Source of the DNA: an uncultured Oscillospiraceae bacterium
Lineage (GTDB): Bacteria; Bacillota; Clostridia; Oscillospirales; Oscillospiraceae
DNA: 5,073 bases
Assembly: GCA_934615645.1 (NCBI GenBank)
Contig: CAKTTR010000107.1
Coordinates: forward strand, 1 to 5,073
Direction of reading: 5' to 3'
In this document: in pieces, positions 1-4,811 of the stretch
Position numbering within the stretch: the stretch's first letter is position 1
Layout: every line of letters begins with the position of its first letter
Made by a program: the position numbers and the translations under genes
The notes under the pieces: model-generated
The model's database searches: none
What the model was told of the DNA's origin: nothing
The model's input: the letters and a program-made list of their open reading frames with translations, nothing else

Positions 1-15
1 GAGTGACAAAATCAG

Positions 16-53
16 AGATTTTGACTCTCGCTTAAGATTTTGACTCTCGCTTA
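16..53. repeat. Two perfect 19-bp tandem direct repeats
   Basis: The unit AGATTTTGACTCTCGCTTA occurs at 16-34 and again, without any gap, at 35-53. The first copy also takes part in an imperfect inverted repeat with the start of the window: 1-13 against 17-29 pairs at 11 of 13 positions around the loop AGA. The function is unknown. The arrangement could be a slippage duplication at the edge of a repeat element or a pair of protein binding sites. Confidence 0.85.
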
Positions 54-85
54 CCGCTTCGCTGGGCTCGCATTTGAGGGGATTA

Positions 86-146
86 CAGCCCGCTGCAGCG
101 CACTCGCTGTGCGCCGAGGGCGCACAACTCGCACGTTTGCGGGCTG
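86..146. repeat. Nested inverted repeats, cruciform or RNA stem
   Basis: The outer arms are CAGCCCGC (86-93) and GCGGGCTG (139-146), perfectly complementary over 8 bp. Inside them, TGTGCGCC (108-115) and GGCGCACA (119-126) form an 8-bp GC-rich hairpin with the three-base loop GAG. The hexamer ACTCGC is directly repeated on both sides of the inner hairpin (102-107 and 127-132). No T-run follows on either strand, so this is not a simple terminator. Confidence 0.7.
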
Positions 147-151
147 AGAAG

Positions 152-243
152 TATTTTCTCCGACGTATGCGTTGCATGGGTTCGACTTAGCCAATCGCGC
201 TACGCGCTCTTGGAGTCTCACCCACTTGCCGCCGGAGAAAATA
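152..243. repeat. 11-bp perfect inverted repeat enclosing a paired 70-base core
   Basis: TATTTTCTCCG (152-162) and CGGAGAAAATA (233-243) are perfectly complementary. The enclosed 70 bases can pair further: GGGT (178-181) with ACCC (220-223), GAC (184-186) with GTC (215-217), CCAA (191-194) with TTGG (210-213), and CGCG (196-199) with CGCG (203-206) around the loop CTA. These nested helices share one axis and form an extended rod on either strand. The segment GGGTTCGAC recalls a tRNA T-arm, but no tRNA fold is present. Confidence 0.6.
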
Positions 244-253
244 ATTTAACTTG

Positions 254-294
254 TTTGCGCCGTGCGCGGCGCAAATTCTGCGAAGCTTTTTTTT
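254..294 (+). terminator. Candidate rightward terminator closing the 1-300 repeat region
   Basis: A perfect 9-bp hairpin, TTTGCGCCG (254-262) with CGGCGCAAA (267-275) around the loop TGCG, is followed 11 bases later by an uninterrupted T8 run (287-294). The gap between stem and T-run is longer than in a classical intrinsic terminator. A small CGCA/TGCG stem (270-273 with 279-282) lies nearer the T-run and could be the functional part. If real, it would end a transcript running left to right through the repeat region. On the minus strand there is no T-run after the stem. Confidence 0.4.
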
Positions 295-304
295 GGAAAG
301 TCAG

Positions 305-336
305 AAGCGCCCTCACCGGGATTGGTGGGGGCGCTT
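305..336 (-). terminator. Terminator hairpin downstream of the GNAT gene
   Basis: Bases 305-317 pair with 324-336 over 13 bp (one G.T wobble) around the loop GGGATT. This gives a very stable GC-rich stem that begins 6 bases after the acetyltransferase stop codon. On the minus strand it is followed by a T-rich but interrupted tail (CTTCTGACTTTCC), so termination strength is uncertain. Its position at the end of the kinase-acetyltransferase operon is what makes the call likely. Confidence 0.6.
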
Positions 337-342
337 GGGGGT

Positions 343-837
343 TTATTCGGCGGTTTTGGGGGCTGCGATGCAGCGGAAGCGGGGGCCTTCTTTGCCTTGG
401 GTGCCGGTGGGGGTGAAGCCGCATTTTTCCAGGATGCGTTGGGAGGCGCGGTTTTCCGGGTCTGTCTCGGCTTCGACGGCGGTGACGCCGGGCTGGCTCA
501 AGGCCCAGCGGGTCAGGGCGCGGACGGCTTCCGTCGTGTAGCCGTGGCCTTCGAAGGCTTGCAGGATGCCGTAGCCGATCTCGACAGCGCCTGCGGCGGC
601 GGGGCCTTTGAAGCAGAGGTCGCCGAGGAAGGCGCCGCCTGCCCGCGCTGTCATCTGCCACGGGGCGTACCAGATGCGGTGGGCCGGGTCGCGCTGGCAG
701 CCCTCCAGCATCTCGGCGTAGGCGTCGCAGAGCTCTGCGTCCTCAGTGCGGGCGCGCAGGGCCTGGGCTTCGGCGTCCGTCATCGGGCGCAGGCACAGGC
801 GCGGGGTCTCTAAGACGATCTGATTTTCCTGTTTCAT
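343..837 (-). CDS. GNAT family N-acetyltransferase, RimJ/RimL-like
   Basis: This 164-residue protein has the size and layout of the Acetyltransf_3 (RimJ/RimL-like) branch of the GNAT superfamily, which transfers an acetyl group from acetyl-CoA to an amine on a small molecule or protein. The N-terminal strand ETPRLCLRPMTDAEA (residues 10-24) is the usual family opening. The acetyl-CoA binding motif A lies at about 93-104 (QAFEGHGYTTEA, where the Q/RxxGxG loop reads as EGHGY). The second hallmark is ENRASQRILEKCGF at 128-141, where the conserved Asn-x-x-Ser helix is followed by Gly-Phe. The protein is soluble, with no signal peptide. The ATG at 837 lies 4 bases past the kinase stop, and AGGAAG inside the kinase 3' end is its probable ribosome binding site, so translation is likely coupled. 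The stop is TAA. The substrate cannot be named; similarity to RimJ/RimL does not prove a ribosomal target. Confidence 0.88.
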   Translation of the reverse strand: MKQENQIVLETPRLCLRPMTDAEAQALRARTEDAELCDAYAEMLEGCQRDPAHRIWYAPWQMTARAGGAFLGDLCFKGPAAAGAVEIGYGILQAFEGHGYTTEAVRALTRWALSQPGVTAVEAETDPENRASQRILEKCGFTPTGTQGKEGPRFRCIAAPKTAE

Positions 838-841
838 CGGG

Positions 842-1717
842 TTACTTTACTTCCTTCTGTTCTTGGTTTTCTTGCTGGGCCAGGGCCTTGCCCAGGCGGT
901 CGATGAGGTACGGCAGGGCCAGCTCGAAGTCGACGCCGTACCAGGGGCGGGTCGGGTCGTCCAGGGTCACGCGGATGCACTGGGCGGTGTAATCCGCCGC
1001 CAGGCGCAGCGCCTGCTTCCAATCCAGGCCCCGGGCCATGGCCCCGACGCAGGTGCTGGCAAAAATATCCCCGGTGCCGTGGAACATAGTTTGCACCTTC
1101 TCGTGGGCATAATAGAAAAAAGTATCCTGCGCCCGGTCGTAGCCCAGAATGCCTGTCTTGCCGTCGCCGAGGTCGACGCCGGTCAGGACGCTGACGCGGG
1201 CGCCGAGGTCCGCCAGGCGCAGCAGCAGGGACCGGGCGTAGGCGCTGTCCTGCTGGGGGCGGTAGGGCGTGCCCGTCAGGAGGGCGGCTTCCGTGATATT
1301 GGGGACGATGAGATCGGCCTTGGCGCAGAGGCTGGCCATTTTTAGGGGAAACGCGTCGTCAAACCCGGCGTAGAGGCGGCCGTTGTCCGCCATGGCGGGA
1401 TCGACGAAAACCAGCGTCTCGGGGCGCTTGAAATCGTCGATCAGCTGGGAGACGAGGTCGATCTGGGCGAAGGAGCTGAGGTAGCCGGTGTAAATTAGGT
1501 CAAACCCAAGGCCCTGGCTGCGCCAGTGGCGGGCGATGGGGGCGATCTGATCCGTCAGGTCCTTGCAGGTGAAGCCCGGGAAGACGGAGTGGGCCGAGAG
1601 GACAGCCGTCGGCAGCACCGCCGCTTCGACGCCCATGGCGGAGATGACCGGCAGGGCCACCGTCAGGGAGCACTTCCCCACGCAGGAGATATCCTGCACT
1701 GTCAAGATCCGTTTCAT
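842..1717 (-). CDS. Pyridoxamine/pyridoxal kinase (vitamin B6 salvage)
   Basis: This 291-residue cytosolic enzyme of the ribokinase/PfkB superfamily, PdxK/PdxY group, phosphorylates pyridoxal, pyridoxamine or pyridoxine with ATP to give the 5'-phosphate, the salvage route to PLP. The N-terminus KRILTVQDISCVGKCSLTVALPV (2-24) matches the B6-kinase opening, with VQD-S and the GKCS turn near the substrate pocket. Other landmarks are LPTAVLSAHS (35-44), TGYLSS (77-82), the DPAMADNGRLY loop (106-116), PNITEAALLTG (139-149), and the anion-hole/catalytic motif HGTGDIFAS (213-221) with Asp217 as the expected base. The length is normal for the family. The ATG at 1717 is supported by AGGAGGG 7 bases upstream. 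It is the first gene of a two-gene operon with the GNAT gene and is transcribed from a promoter overlapping that of the divergent flavin reductase gene. I leave the symbol open because pdxK and pdxY cannot be separated by eye. Confidence 0.92.
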   Translation of the reverse strand: MKRILTVQDISCVGKCSLTVALPVISAMGVEAAVLPTAVLSAHSVFPGFTCKDLTDQIAPIARHWRSQGLGFDLIYTGYLSSFAQIDLVSQLIDDFKRPETLVFVDPAMADNGRLYAGFDDAFPLKMASLCAKADLIVPNITEAALLTGTPYRPQQDSAYARSLLLRLADLGARVSVLTGVDLGDGKTGILGYDRAQDTFFYYAHEKVQTMFHGTGDIFASTCVGAMARGLDWKQALRLAADYTAQCIRVTLDDPTRPWYGVDFELALPYLIDRLGKALAQQENQEQKEVK

Positions 1718-1724
1718 GGTTTTG

Positions 1725-1731
1725 CCCTCCT
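1725..1731 (-). promoter_or_regulatory. Strong ribosome binding site of the B6 kinase
   Basis: On the minus strand, AGGAGGG lies 7 bases before the ATG at 1717. It is a near-perfect anti-16S match at ideal spacing and fixes the start codon. Confidence 0.85.
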
Positions 1732-1764
1732 GGTGGAATCTGAAAAATTTGCCGCCGGTTACCC

Positions 1765-1793
1765 TTTACATTTTTCGACCTGTTTATTATACT
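1765..1793 (+). promoter_or_regulatory. Promoter of the flavin reductase gene
   Basis: TTTACA (1765-1770) and TATACT (1788-1793) are separated by exactly 17 bp, and each matches the sigma-A consensus at five of six positions. Initiation would fall near 1800, giving a leader of about 100 bases. It lies head to head with the kinase operon promoter and physically overlaps it. Confidence 0.7.
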
Positions 1794-1814
1794 AGGTTCA
1801 GAGAAAAATACCAG
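1786..1814 (-). promoter_or_regulatory. Promoter of the kinase-acetyltransferase operon
   Basis: On the minus strand a perfect TATAAT -10 box lies at 1791-1786. The hexamer 17 bp upstream (1814-1809, CTGGTA) is a poor -35 match. Transcription should begin near 1779, giving a leader of about 60 bases. A consensus -10 with a weak -35 often means help from an activator or low basal activity. The -10 shares bases 1788-1791 with the -10 of the plus-strand promoter. Confidence 0.6.
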
Positions 1815-1871
1815 CGGCAAAGAGAGAAAAAATCGAAAAATGACGATTTTTCTTGTAAAATTTCTTGCCGC
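1814..1871 (+). promoter_or_regulatory. Structured 5' leader of the flavin reductase mRNA
   Basis: The leader contains an outer stem GCGGCAA (1814-1820) with TTGCCGC (1865-1871) and an inner hairpin AAAAATCG (1828-1835) with CGATTTTT (1844-1851) around an 8-base A-rich loop. The strands between are purine-rich opposite pyrimidine-rich and can pair further with bulges. The fold ends 14 bases before the AGGAGG site. It does not match any riboswitch class I recognise, including the FMN class. A regulatory role is inference only. Confidence 0.35.
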
Positions 1872-1885
1872 CCATCTAAAATTGC

Positions 1886-1891
1886 AGGAGG
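1886..1891 (+). promoter_or_regulatory. Ribosome binding site of the flavin reductase gene
   Basis: A perfect AGGAGG lies 9 bases before the ATG at 1901 and decides that start. Confidence 0.85.
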
Positions 1892-1900
1892 TTTGACGCA

Positions 1901-2461
1901 ATGCGAAAGAATTTTGGTGCAAAACACTTGATCCTCCCCCAGCCGGTCTATATTCTGGGGACGTATAACGAGGACGGGACGCCCAACGCCATGAACGCGG
2001 CCTGGGGCGGCATCAGCGGGAATACAGAGATTTCCGTCTGCATCGGCGCGCGGCACCGGACGACGCAGAACCTGCTGCGGACCGGCGCGTTCACCGTCAG
2101 CCCCGGGGTCGGGGCGCAGGTCGTCGCCTGCGATTATTTTGGGCTCGTCTCTGGCGAAGAGGCCCCGAATAAGGTCGAAAAAGCGGGATTTCACGCGGAA
2201 AAGGCCGCATTTGTTGACGCGCCCCAGTTCCAGGAGCTGCCGCTGACGCTGGAGTGCGAGGTCGTCTCCTACGACGCGGCCACGGGGCATCTGCGGGGCA
2301 GAATCGTCAATGTCAGCGCCGCGGAAGAGATTCTGGGCGAAAACGGCGAGATCGACGCCAAGCGGCTGGACCCCCTGGTCTACGACACCATCGGCCACAT
2401 CTACTGGCATCTGGGCGACGCGGCGGGCCTGGCATATCACGACGGGCAGCTGCTGGTCTGA
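1901..2461 (+). CDS. Flavin reductase family protein, flavoredoxin-like FMN-binding split barrel
   Basis: This 186-residue protein belongs to the flavin reductase-like (DIM6/NTAB, flavoredoxin) family of small FMN-binding proteins that act in the cytosol as electron carriers or NAD(P)H:flavin reductases. The family opening PQPVYILGTYNEDGTPNAMNAAWGG lies at 13-37, covering the first barrel strands. ISVCIGARHRTTQNL (44-58) holds the Arg-His-x-Thr segment that usually contacts the FMN phosphate. It is followed by TGAFTVS (61-67), DYFGLVSG (78-85) with Lys91 just after, and the C-terminal GHIYWHLGDAAGLAYHDGQLL typical of the clostridial subgroup. There is no signal peptide or membrane segment. 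The length is normal and the start is fixed by AGGAGG. It is transcribed divergently from the B6 kinase operon, and no clear terminator separates it from the transporter gene 175 bases downstream, so read-through is possible. Partner and physiological substrate are unknown. Confidence 0.92.
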   Translation: MRKNFGAKHLILPQPVYILGTYNEDGTPNAMNAAWGGISGNTEISVCIGARHRTTQNLLRTGAFTVSPGVGAQVVACDYFGLVSGEEAPNKVEKAGFHAEKAAFVDAPQFQELPLTLECEVVSYDAATGHLRGRIVNVSAAEEILGENGEIDAKRLDPLVYDTIGHIYWHLGDAAGLAYHDGQLLV

Positions 2462-2514
2462 GCGCCTCCGGTGGCGGCACTTTGGCAGGGGGCTGGAAAA
2501 AATTGAATTTCCCC

Positions 2515-2543
2515 TTGTCATATCCCGTCGAATTCGATATAAT
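2515..2543 (+). promoter_or_regulatory. Strong sigma-A promoter of the Na/Pi transporter gene, with a palindrome in the spacer
   Basis: TTGTCA (2515-2520) and a perfect TATAAT (2538-2543) are spaced by exactly 17 bp, giving a start near 2550 and a leader of about 86 bases. The last ten bases of the spacer (2528-2537) are a perfect palindrome, TCGAATTCGA, touching the -10 box. A protein bound there would block polymerase, so it is a candidate operator. No regulator gene is adjacent. Confidence 0.75.
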
Positions 2544-2581
2544 TATTACAATTTATGGGTGTGATCCCCGCTGTTTTTTGC

Positions 2582-2594
2582 GCGCCTGGGGCGC
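2582..2594 (+). other. Small hairpin in the transporter mRNA leader
   Basis: GCGCC (2582-2586) pairs with GGCGC (2590-2594) around a TGG loop in the untranslated leader. A T6 run comes just before it, not after it, so it is not a terminator for the plus strand. Its role is unknown. Confidence 0.3.
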
Positions 2595-2636
2595 TGCGTT
2601 CGGTTAGACTTTGGATTTTGGGAGCGGTAAGCGATT

Positions 2637-4439
2637 ATGAGTACAGTTTTGATGATCATTTCCCTGCTGGGCGGCCTGGCGATGTTCCTTTACGGCATGG
2701 AGATCATGGGCGACGGCTTGAAACAGGGCTCCGGCCCGGCCCTCAAGAATTTTCTGGGCAAGCTGACCCACAATGTCGTCCTTGGCCTTCTGACCGGCAC
2801 CATCGTGACAGCCATCATCCAGAGCTCCACGGCGACGATCGTCCTGACGGTCGGCCTCATCGGCGCGGGCATTTTGAACCTGCGGCAGGCGGTCAGCATC
2901 GTCATGGGCGCGAACATCGGCACGACGGTCACGGCACAGATCATCCGCCTGATGGATATCGACGCAGGGGGCAACGTCCTGCTGCTGTTCTTCAAGCCCT
3001 CGACCCTGGCGCCGCTGGCGCTGATTGCCGGTATCATCCTCATCATGTTCATCAAAAAGGGCAATACGAAAAATATCGGCATGATCTTTATGGGCTTCGG
3101 CATCCTGTTCTCAGGCCTGATGGCGATGACCAGCGCGGTGGAGCCGCTTTCAGAGTCGCAAAAATTTGCTGACCTGCTCTCTTACTTCAGCAATATGCCC
3201 GTCATCGGCATTTTCATGGGGCTTGTTTTGACGGTCATCGTGCAGAGCTCTTCGGCGATGGTCGGCATTTTGCAGGCGCTCTCGTCGACGGGGGTCATGA
3301 CGTTCAACCTCATCTACCCCATTATCATGGGCATCAACCTCGGCACCTGTGTCACGACGGCGATGGTCTGTTCCATCGGCTCTTCCAAGGACGCAAAGCG
3401 GACGGGCGTCGTCCACATCGTCTTCAATTGTGCGGGGACCATTCTTTTCATGCTCGTTATGGAGATCCTCCGCAAGGCGGGAGCCTTCAGTGGGCTTTGG
3501 AATTCCATCGCCGACAGCGGCGTCATCGCGAATTTCCAGACGCTGTTCAATCTCATCACGGCGGTGCTCCTGGTGCCGTTTACGAACGTGCTCGTCAAGA
3601 TCGCCTGCCGGATCGTCAAGGACGACCCGGTGCCGGAGGTCGAGGAGTACCCGGAGGTCGCGGCGCTGGACCGCAAGCTGATGATCTCCCCTGCCGTTGC
3701 GCTGGCAGGCACCACGAAGGCCGTCGTCACCGTGGCAACGCTGGCCAAGGAGAATGTCCGCGCTAGCCTGGAGCAGTTCAAGACGTACAATACGGAGCGT
3801 TCTGCCGCCGTCTACCAATGCGAGGAGCGCATCGACCGGTTCACGGATATGTGCGACAATTATCTCATCGAGCTCTCCCAGAACGTCGAGACGGAGCGGG
3901 ACCGGCGGCAGCTGAATATGCTGATGCAGTGCATCCGCGATATCGAGCGCATCGGCGACTATGCCACGAATTTTGATGAAATGGCCAAGAAGCTGAACGA
4001 CGCCGAGCTGCATTTCTCCGACAGCGCCCAGCAGGAGATAGACATCCTCGGGGCCGCCATCCTGGAGATCCTGCAGTTGACCGTCGATGCCCTGGAGCAC
4101 GACGACGACGCCACCGCCCGGCGCATCGAGCCGCTGGAGGAGGTCATCGACGATATGGTCCTGCTGCTGAAAAAGCGGCACACAGACCGGCTGTGTCAGG
4201 GCATCTGTTCCATCCAGTCCGGCATCGTCTTTATGGACGCGCTGACCCACCTGGAACGAGCGGCGGACCAGTGCTCCAGCATCGCCATGACGATGCTGGG
4301 CCGCAACAACGAGGCCATCATGAGCAACCACCACGATTATCTCCACGAACTCCATGCCTCCGGCGACCAGTCGTACCTCGCCGAGCAGGCCGCGCGGCGC
4401 AAGGAGTATCTTGTCCCGCTGCAGCAGATCAAGTACTGA
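2637..4439 (+). CDS. Na+/phosphate cotransporter family protein with C-terminal PhoU-like domain
   Basis: This 600-residue membrane protein is of the NptA/YjbB type (Na/Pi cotransporter, SLC34-related). The membrane half (about 1-325) holds the two inverted halves typical of the family, each with a QSS signature: IIQSSTATIVLTVGL (61-74, QSS at 62-64) with MGANIGTT (90-97), and VQSSSAMVGIL (202-212) with MGINLGTC (231-238). Hydrophobic segments occur at about 3-22, 46-80, 122-140, 147-166, 187-220, 224-246, 259-278 and 302-326. A linker rich in Pro and Glu (329-345) leads to a cytoplasmic helical bundle (about 350-560) with two PhoU-like signatures, RDIERIGDYATN (434-445) and HLERAADQCSSIA (538-550), which in PhoU bind metal clusters. 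The family moves phosphate with sodium; in bacteria, export as well as import has been reported. The ATG at 2637 follows a modest GGGAG site 12 bases upstream. It has its own promoter and terminator, and no pst or pho genes are in view. Confidence 0.93.
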   Translation: MSTVLMIISLLGGLAMFLYGMEIMGDGLKQGSGPALKNFLGKLTHNVVLGLLTGTIVTAIIQSSTATIVLTVGLIGAGILNLRQAVSIVMGANIGTTVTAQIIRLMDIDAGGNVLLLFFKPSTLAPLALIAGIILIMFIKKGNTKNIGMIFMGFGILFSGLMAMTSAVEPLSESQKFADLLSYFSNMPVIGIFMGLVLTVIVQSSSAMVGILQALSSTGVMTFNLIYPIIMGINLGTCVTTAMVCSIGSSKDAKRTGVVHIVFNCAGTILFMLVMEILRKAGAFSGLWNSIADSGVIANFQTLFNLITAVLLVPFTNVLVKIACRIVKDDPVPEVEEYPEVAALDRKLMISPAVALAGTTKAVVTVATLAKENVRASLEQFKTYNTERSAAVYQCEERIDRFTDMCDNYLIELSQNVETERDRRQLNMLMQCIRDIERIGDYATNFDEMAKKLNDAELHFSDSAQQEIDILGAAILEILQLTVDALEHDDDATARRIEPLEEVIDDMVLLLKKRHTDRLCQGICSIQSGIVFMDALTHLERAADQCSSIAMTMLGRNNEAIMSNHHDYLHELHASGDQSYLAEQAARRKEYLVPLQQIKY

Positions 4440-4456
4440 GCAATTTTGTTTTTGTG

Positions 4457-4490
4457 AGCGCCCCCGCCGATGAATCGGCGGGGGGCTTTT
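4457..4490 (+). terminator. Intrinsic terminator of the Na/Pi transporter gene
   Basis: Bases 4461-4470 pair perfectly with 4475-4484 around the tetraloop TGAA. The stem is extended by three more pairs (4457-4459 with 4485-4487) across a bulged G and ends in TTTT (4487-4490). It starts 17 bases after the stop codon. This is a textbook rho-independent terminator. Confidence 0.88.
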
Positions 4491-4717
4491 GCGTGAAATG
4501 CTGAAGGGCTGCGCGTGCACACAGGCAGCGTGCTCCCATGCGACGTAGTGGGCTCCCCCACTAGCATCCCCCAAGTCACCCCCGCACCTCGTAAGCTACA
4601 GCGAAGCGGCAAGCGGTCTGCTCACCAGCCATCAGGGCACGGATGCAGGGGCAAGTTTGTTTGGTAGCTGGGACAGTGTGCGGCTGTAGTCTCGATGCGG
4701 TATGCAGGGGGTGAAAT
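4491..4717. other. Gene-free GC-rich spacer with a 7-bp hairpin and short repeats
   Basis: No coding sequence with credible composition is seen on either strand. A hairpin TAGTGGG/CCCACTA (4546-4552 with 4557-4563, loop CTCC) can be extended by ATGC/GCAT (4538-4541 with 4564-4567) across a GACG bulge. A 7-bp inverted repeat CTACAGC/GCTGTAG joins 4596-4602 to 4683-4689. The nonamer ATGCAGGGG is directly repeated at 4643-4651 and 4702-4710. This pattern resembles a structured RNA or a degenerate intergenic repeat, but I recognise no family. Confidence 0.45.
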
Positions 4718-4749
4718 CCAAGGGCGGGGGGACCGCCCCCCGCCTTTGG
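4718..4749. repeat. 14-bp GC-rich hairpin
   Basis: Bases 4718-4731 pair with 4736-4749 over 14 bp with one G.T wobble, closing the tetraloop ACCG. The stem contains a G6/C6 block and would be very stable in RNA from either strand. On the plus strand it is followed by a T-rich stretch, CGGCGTCTTTCTTCC, so it could act as a second, weaker terminator. On the minus strand no T-run follows. Confidence 0.7.
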
Positions 4750-4763
4750 CGGCGTCTTTCTTC

Positions 4764-4799
4764 CCCGATTCTTTCTTCGCGGTAGCAGAAAGAATCGGG
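4764..4799. repeat. Perfect 13-bp inverted repeat
   Basis: CCCGATTCTTTCT (4764-4776) and AGAAAGAATCGGG (4787-4799) are exact complements around the ten-base loop TCGCGGTAGC. It begins 15 bases after the 14-bp hairpin. There is no T-run next to it on the plus strand. The arms are long and perfect enough to be a terminal repeat remnant, a protein binding site or an RNA stem, and the sequence alone does not decide. Confidence 0.75.
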
Positions 4800-4811
4800 C
4801 CCCCGGAGGGC

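Larger units (their letters stand above)
1..300. repeat. Gene-free, repeat-dense structured intergenic region
   Basis: No convincing coding sequence is present. Four layers of repeats can be read directly. (1) A perfect 19-bp unit is tandemly duplicated at 16-34 and 35-53. (2) An 8-bp stem CAGCCCGC/GCGGGCTG (86-93 with 139-146) encloses a perfect 8-bp hairpin TGTGCGCC/GGCGCACA with loop GAG (108-126). (3) An 11-bp perfect inverted repeat TATTTTCTCCG/CGGAGAAAATA (152-162 with 233-243) encloses further short pairings. (4) A 9-bp hairpin (254-275) is followed by a T8 run. So much ordered pairing suggests a structured RNA or a dispersed intergenic repeat rather than random spacer. Which of these it is, and whether copies exist elsewhere in the genome, cannot be told from one window. 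The left boundary may lie outside the window. Confidence 0.6.

Noticed and set aside
170..230. Possible tRNA, suggested by a GGGTTCGAC T-arm-like stretch
   Set aside because: No acceptor stem, D-arm or anticodon arm of the correct geometry can be formed on either strand.
210..813. Several plus-strand frames opposite the acetyltransferase gene
   Set aside because: They are rich in Gly, Ala and Arg, match no family, and lie antisense to a clear GNAT protein.
1787..2521. Long open frame of 244 codons on the minus strand over the flavin reductase gene
   Set aside because: It is a shadow of the plus-strand gene: GC-rich third positions remove stops, the peptide has no recognisable domain, and it would run through the divergent promoter region.
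2555..3172. Plus-strand frame starting before and overlapping the transporter gene, possible leader peptide
   Set aside because: It has no ribosome binding site, its peptide is low-complexity once inside the transporter gene, and it is out of frame with the real protein.
3150..4574. Open frame of 474 codons on the minus strand over the Na/Pi transporter gene
   Set aside because: It is antisense to an unambiguous transporter with QSS and PhoU motifs, the peptide is full of His, Arg and Asp repeats from reverse-read codons, and it crosses the terminator hairpin.
4700..4740. Resemblance of GCAGGGGGTGAAATCC to the core of an FMN riboswitch, tempting because a flavin protein is nearby
   Set aside because: The other conserved FMN-riboswitch segments are absent, the next bases form a simple 14-bp hairpin, and it is 2.2 kb downstream of the flavin reductase gene.
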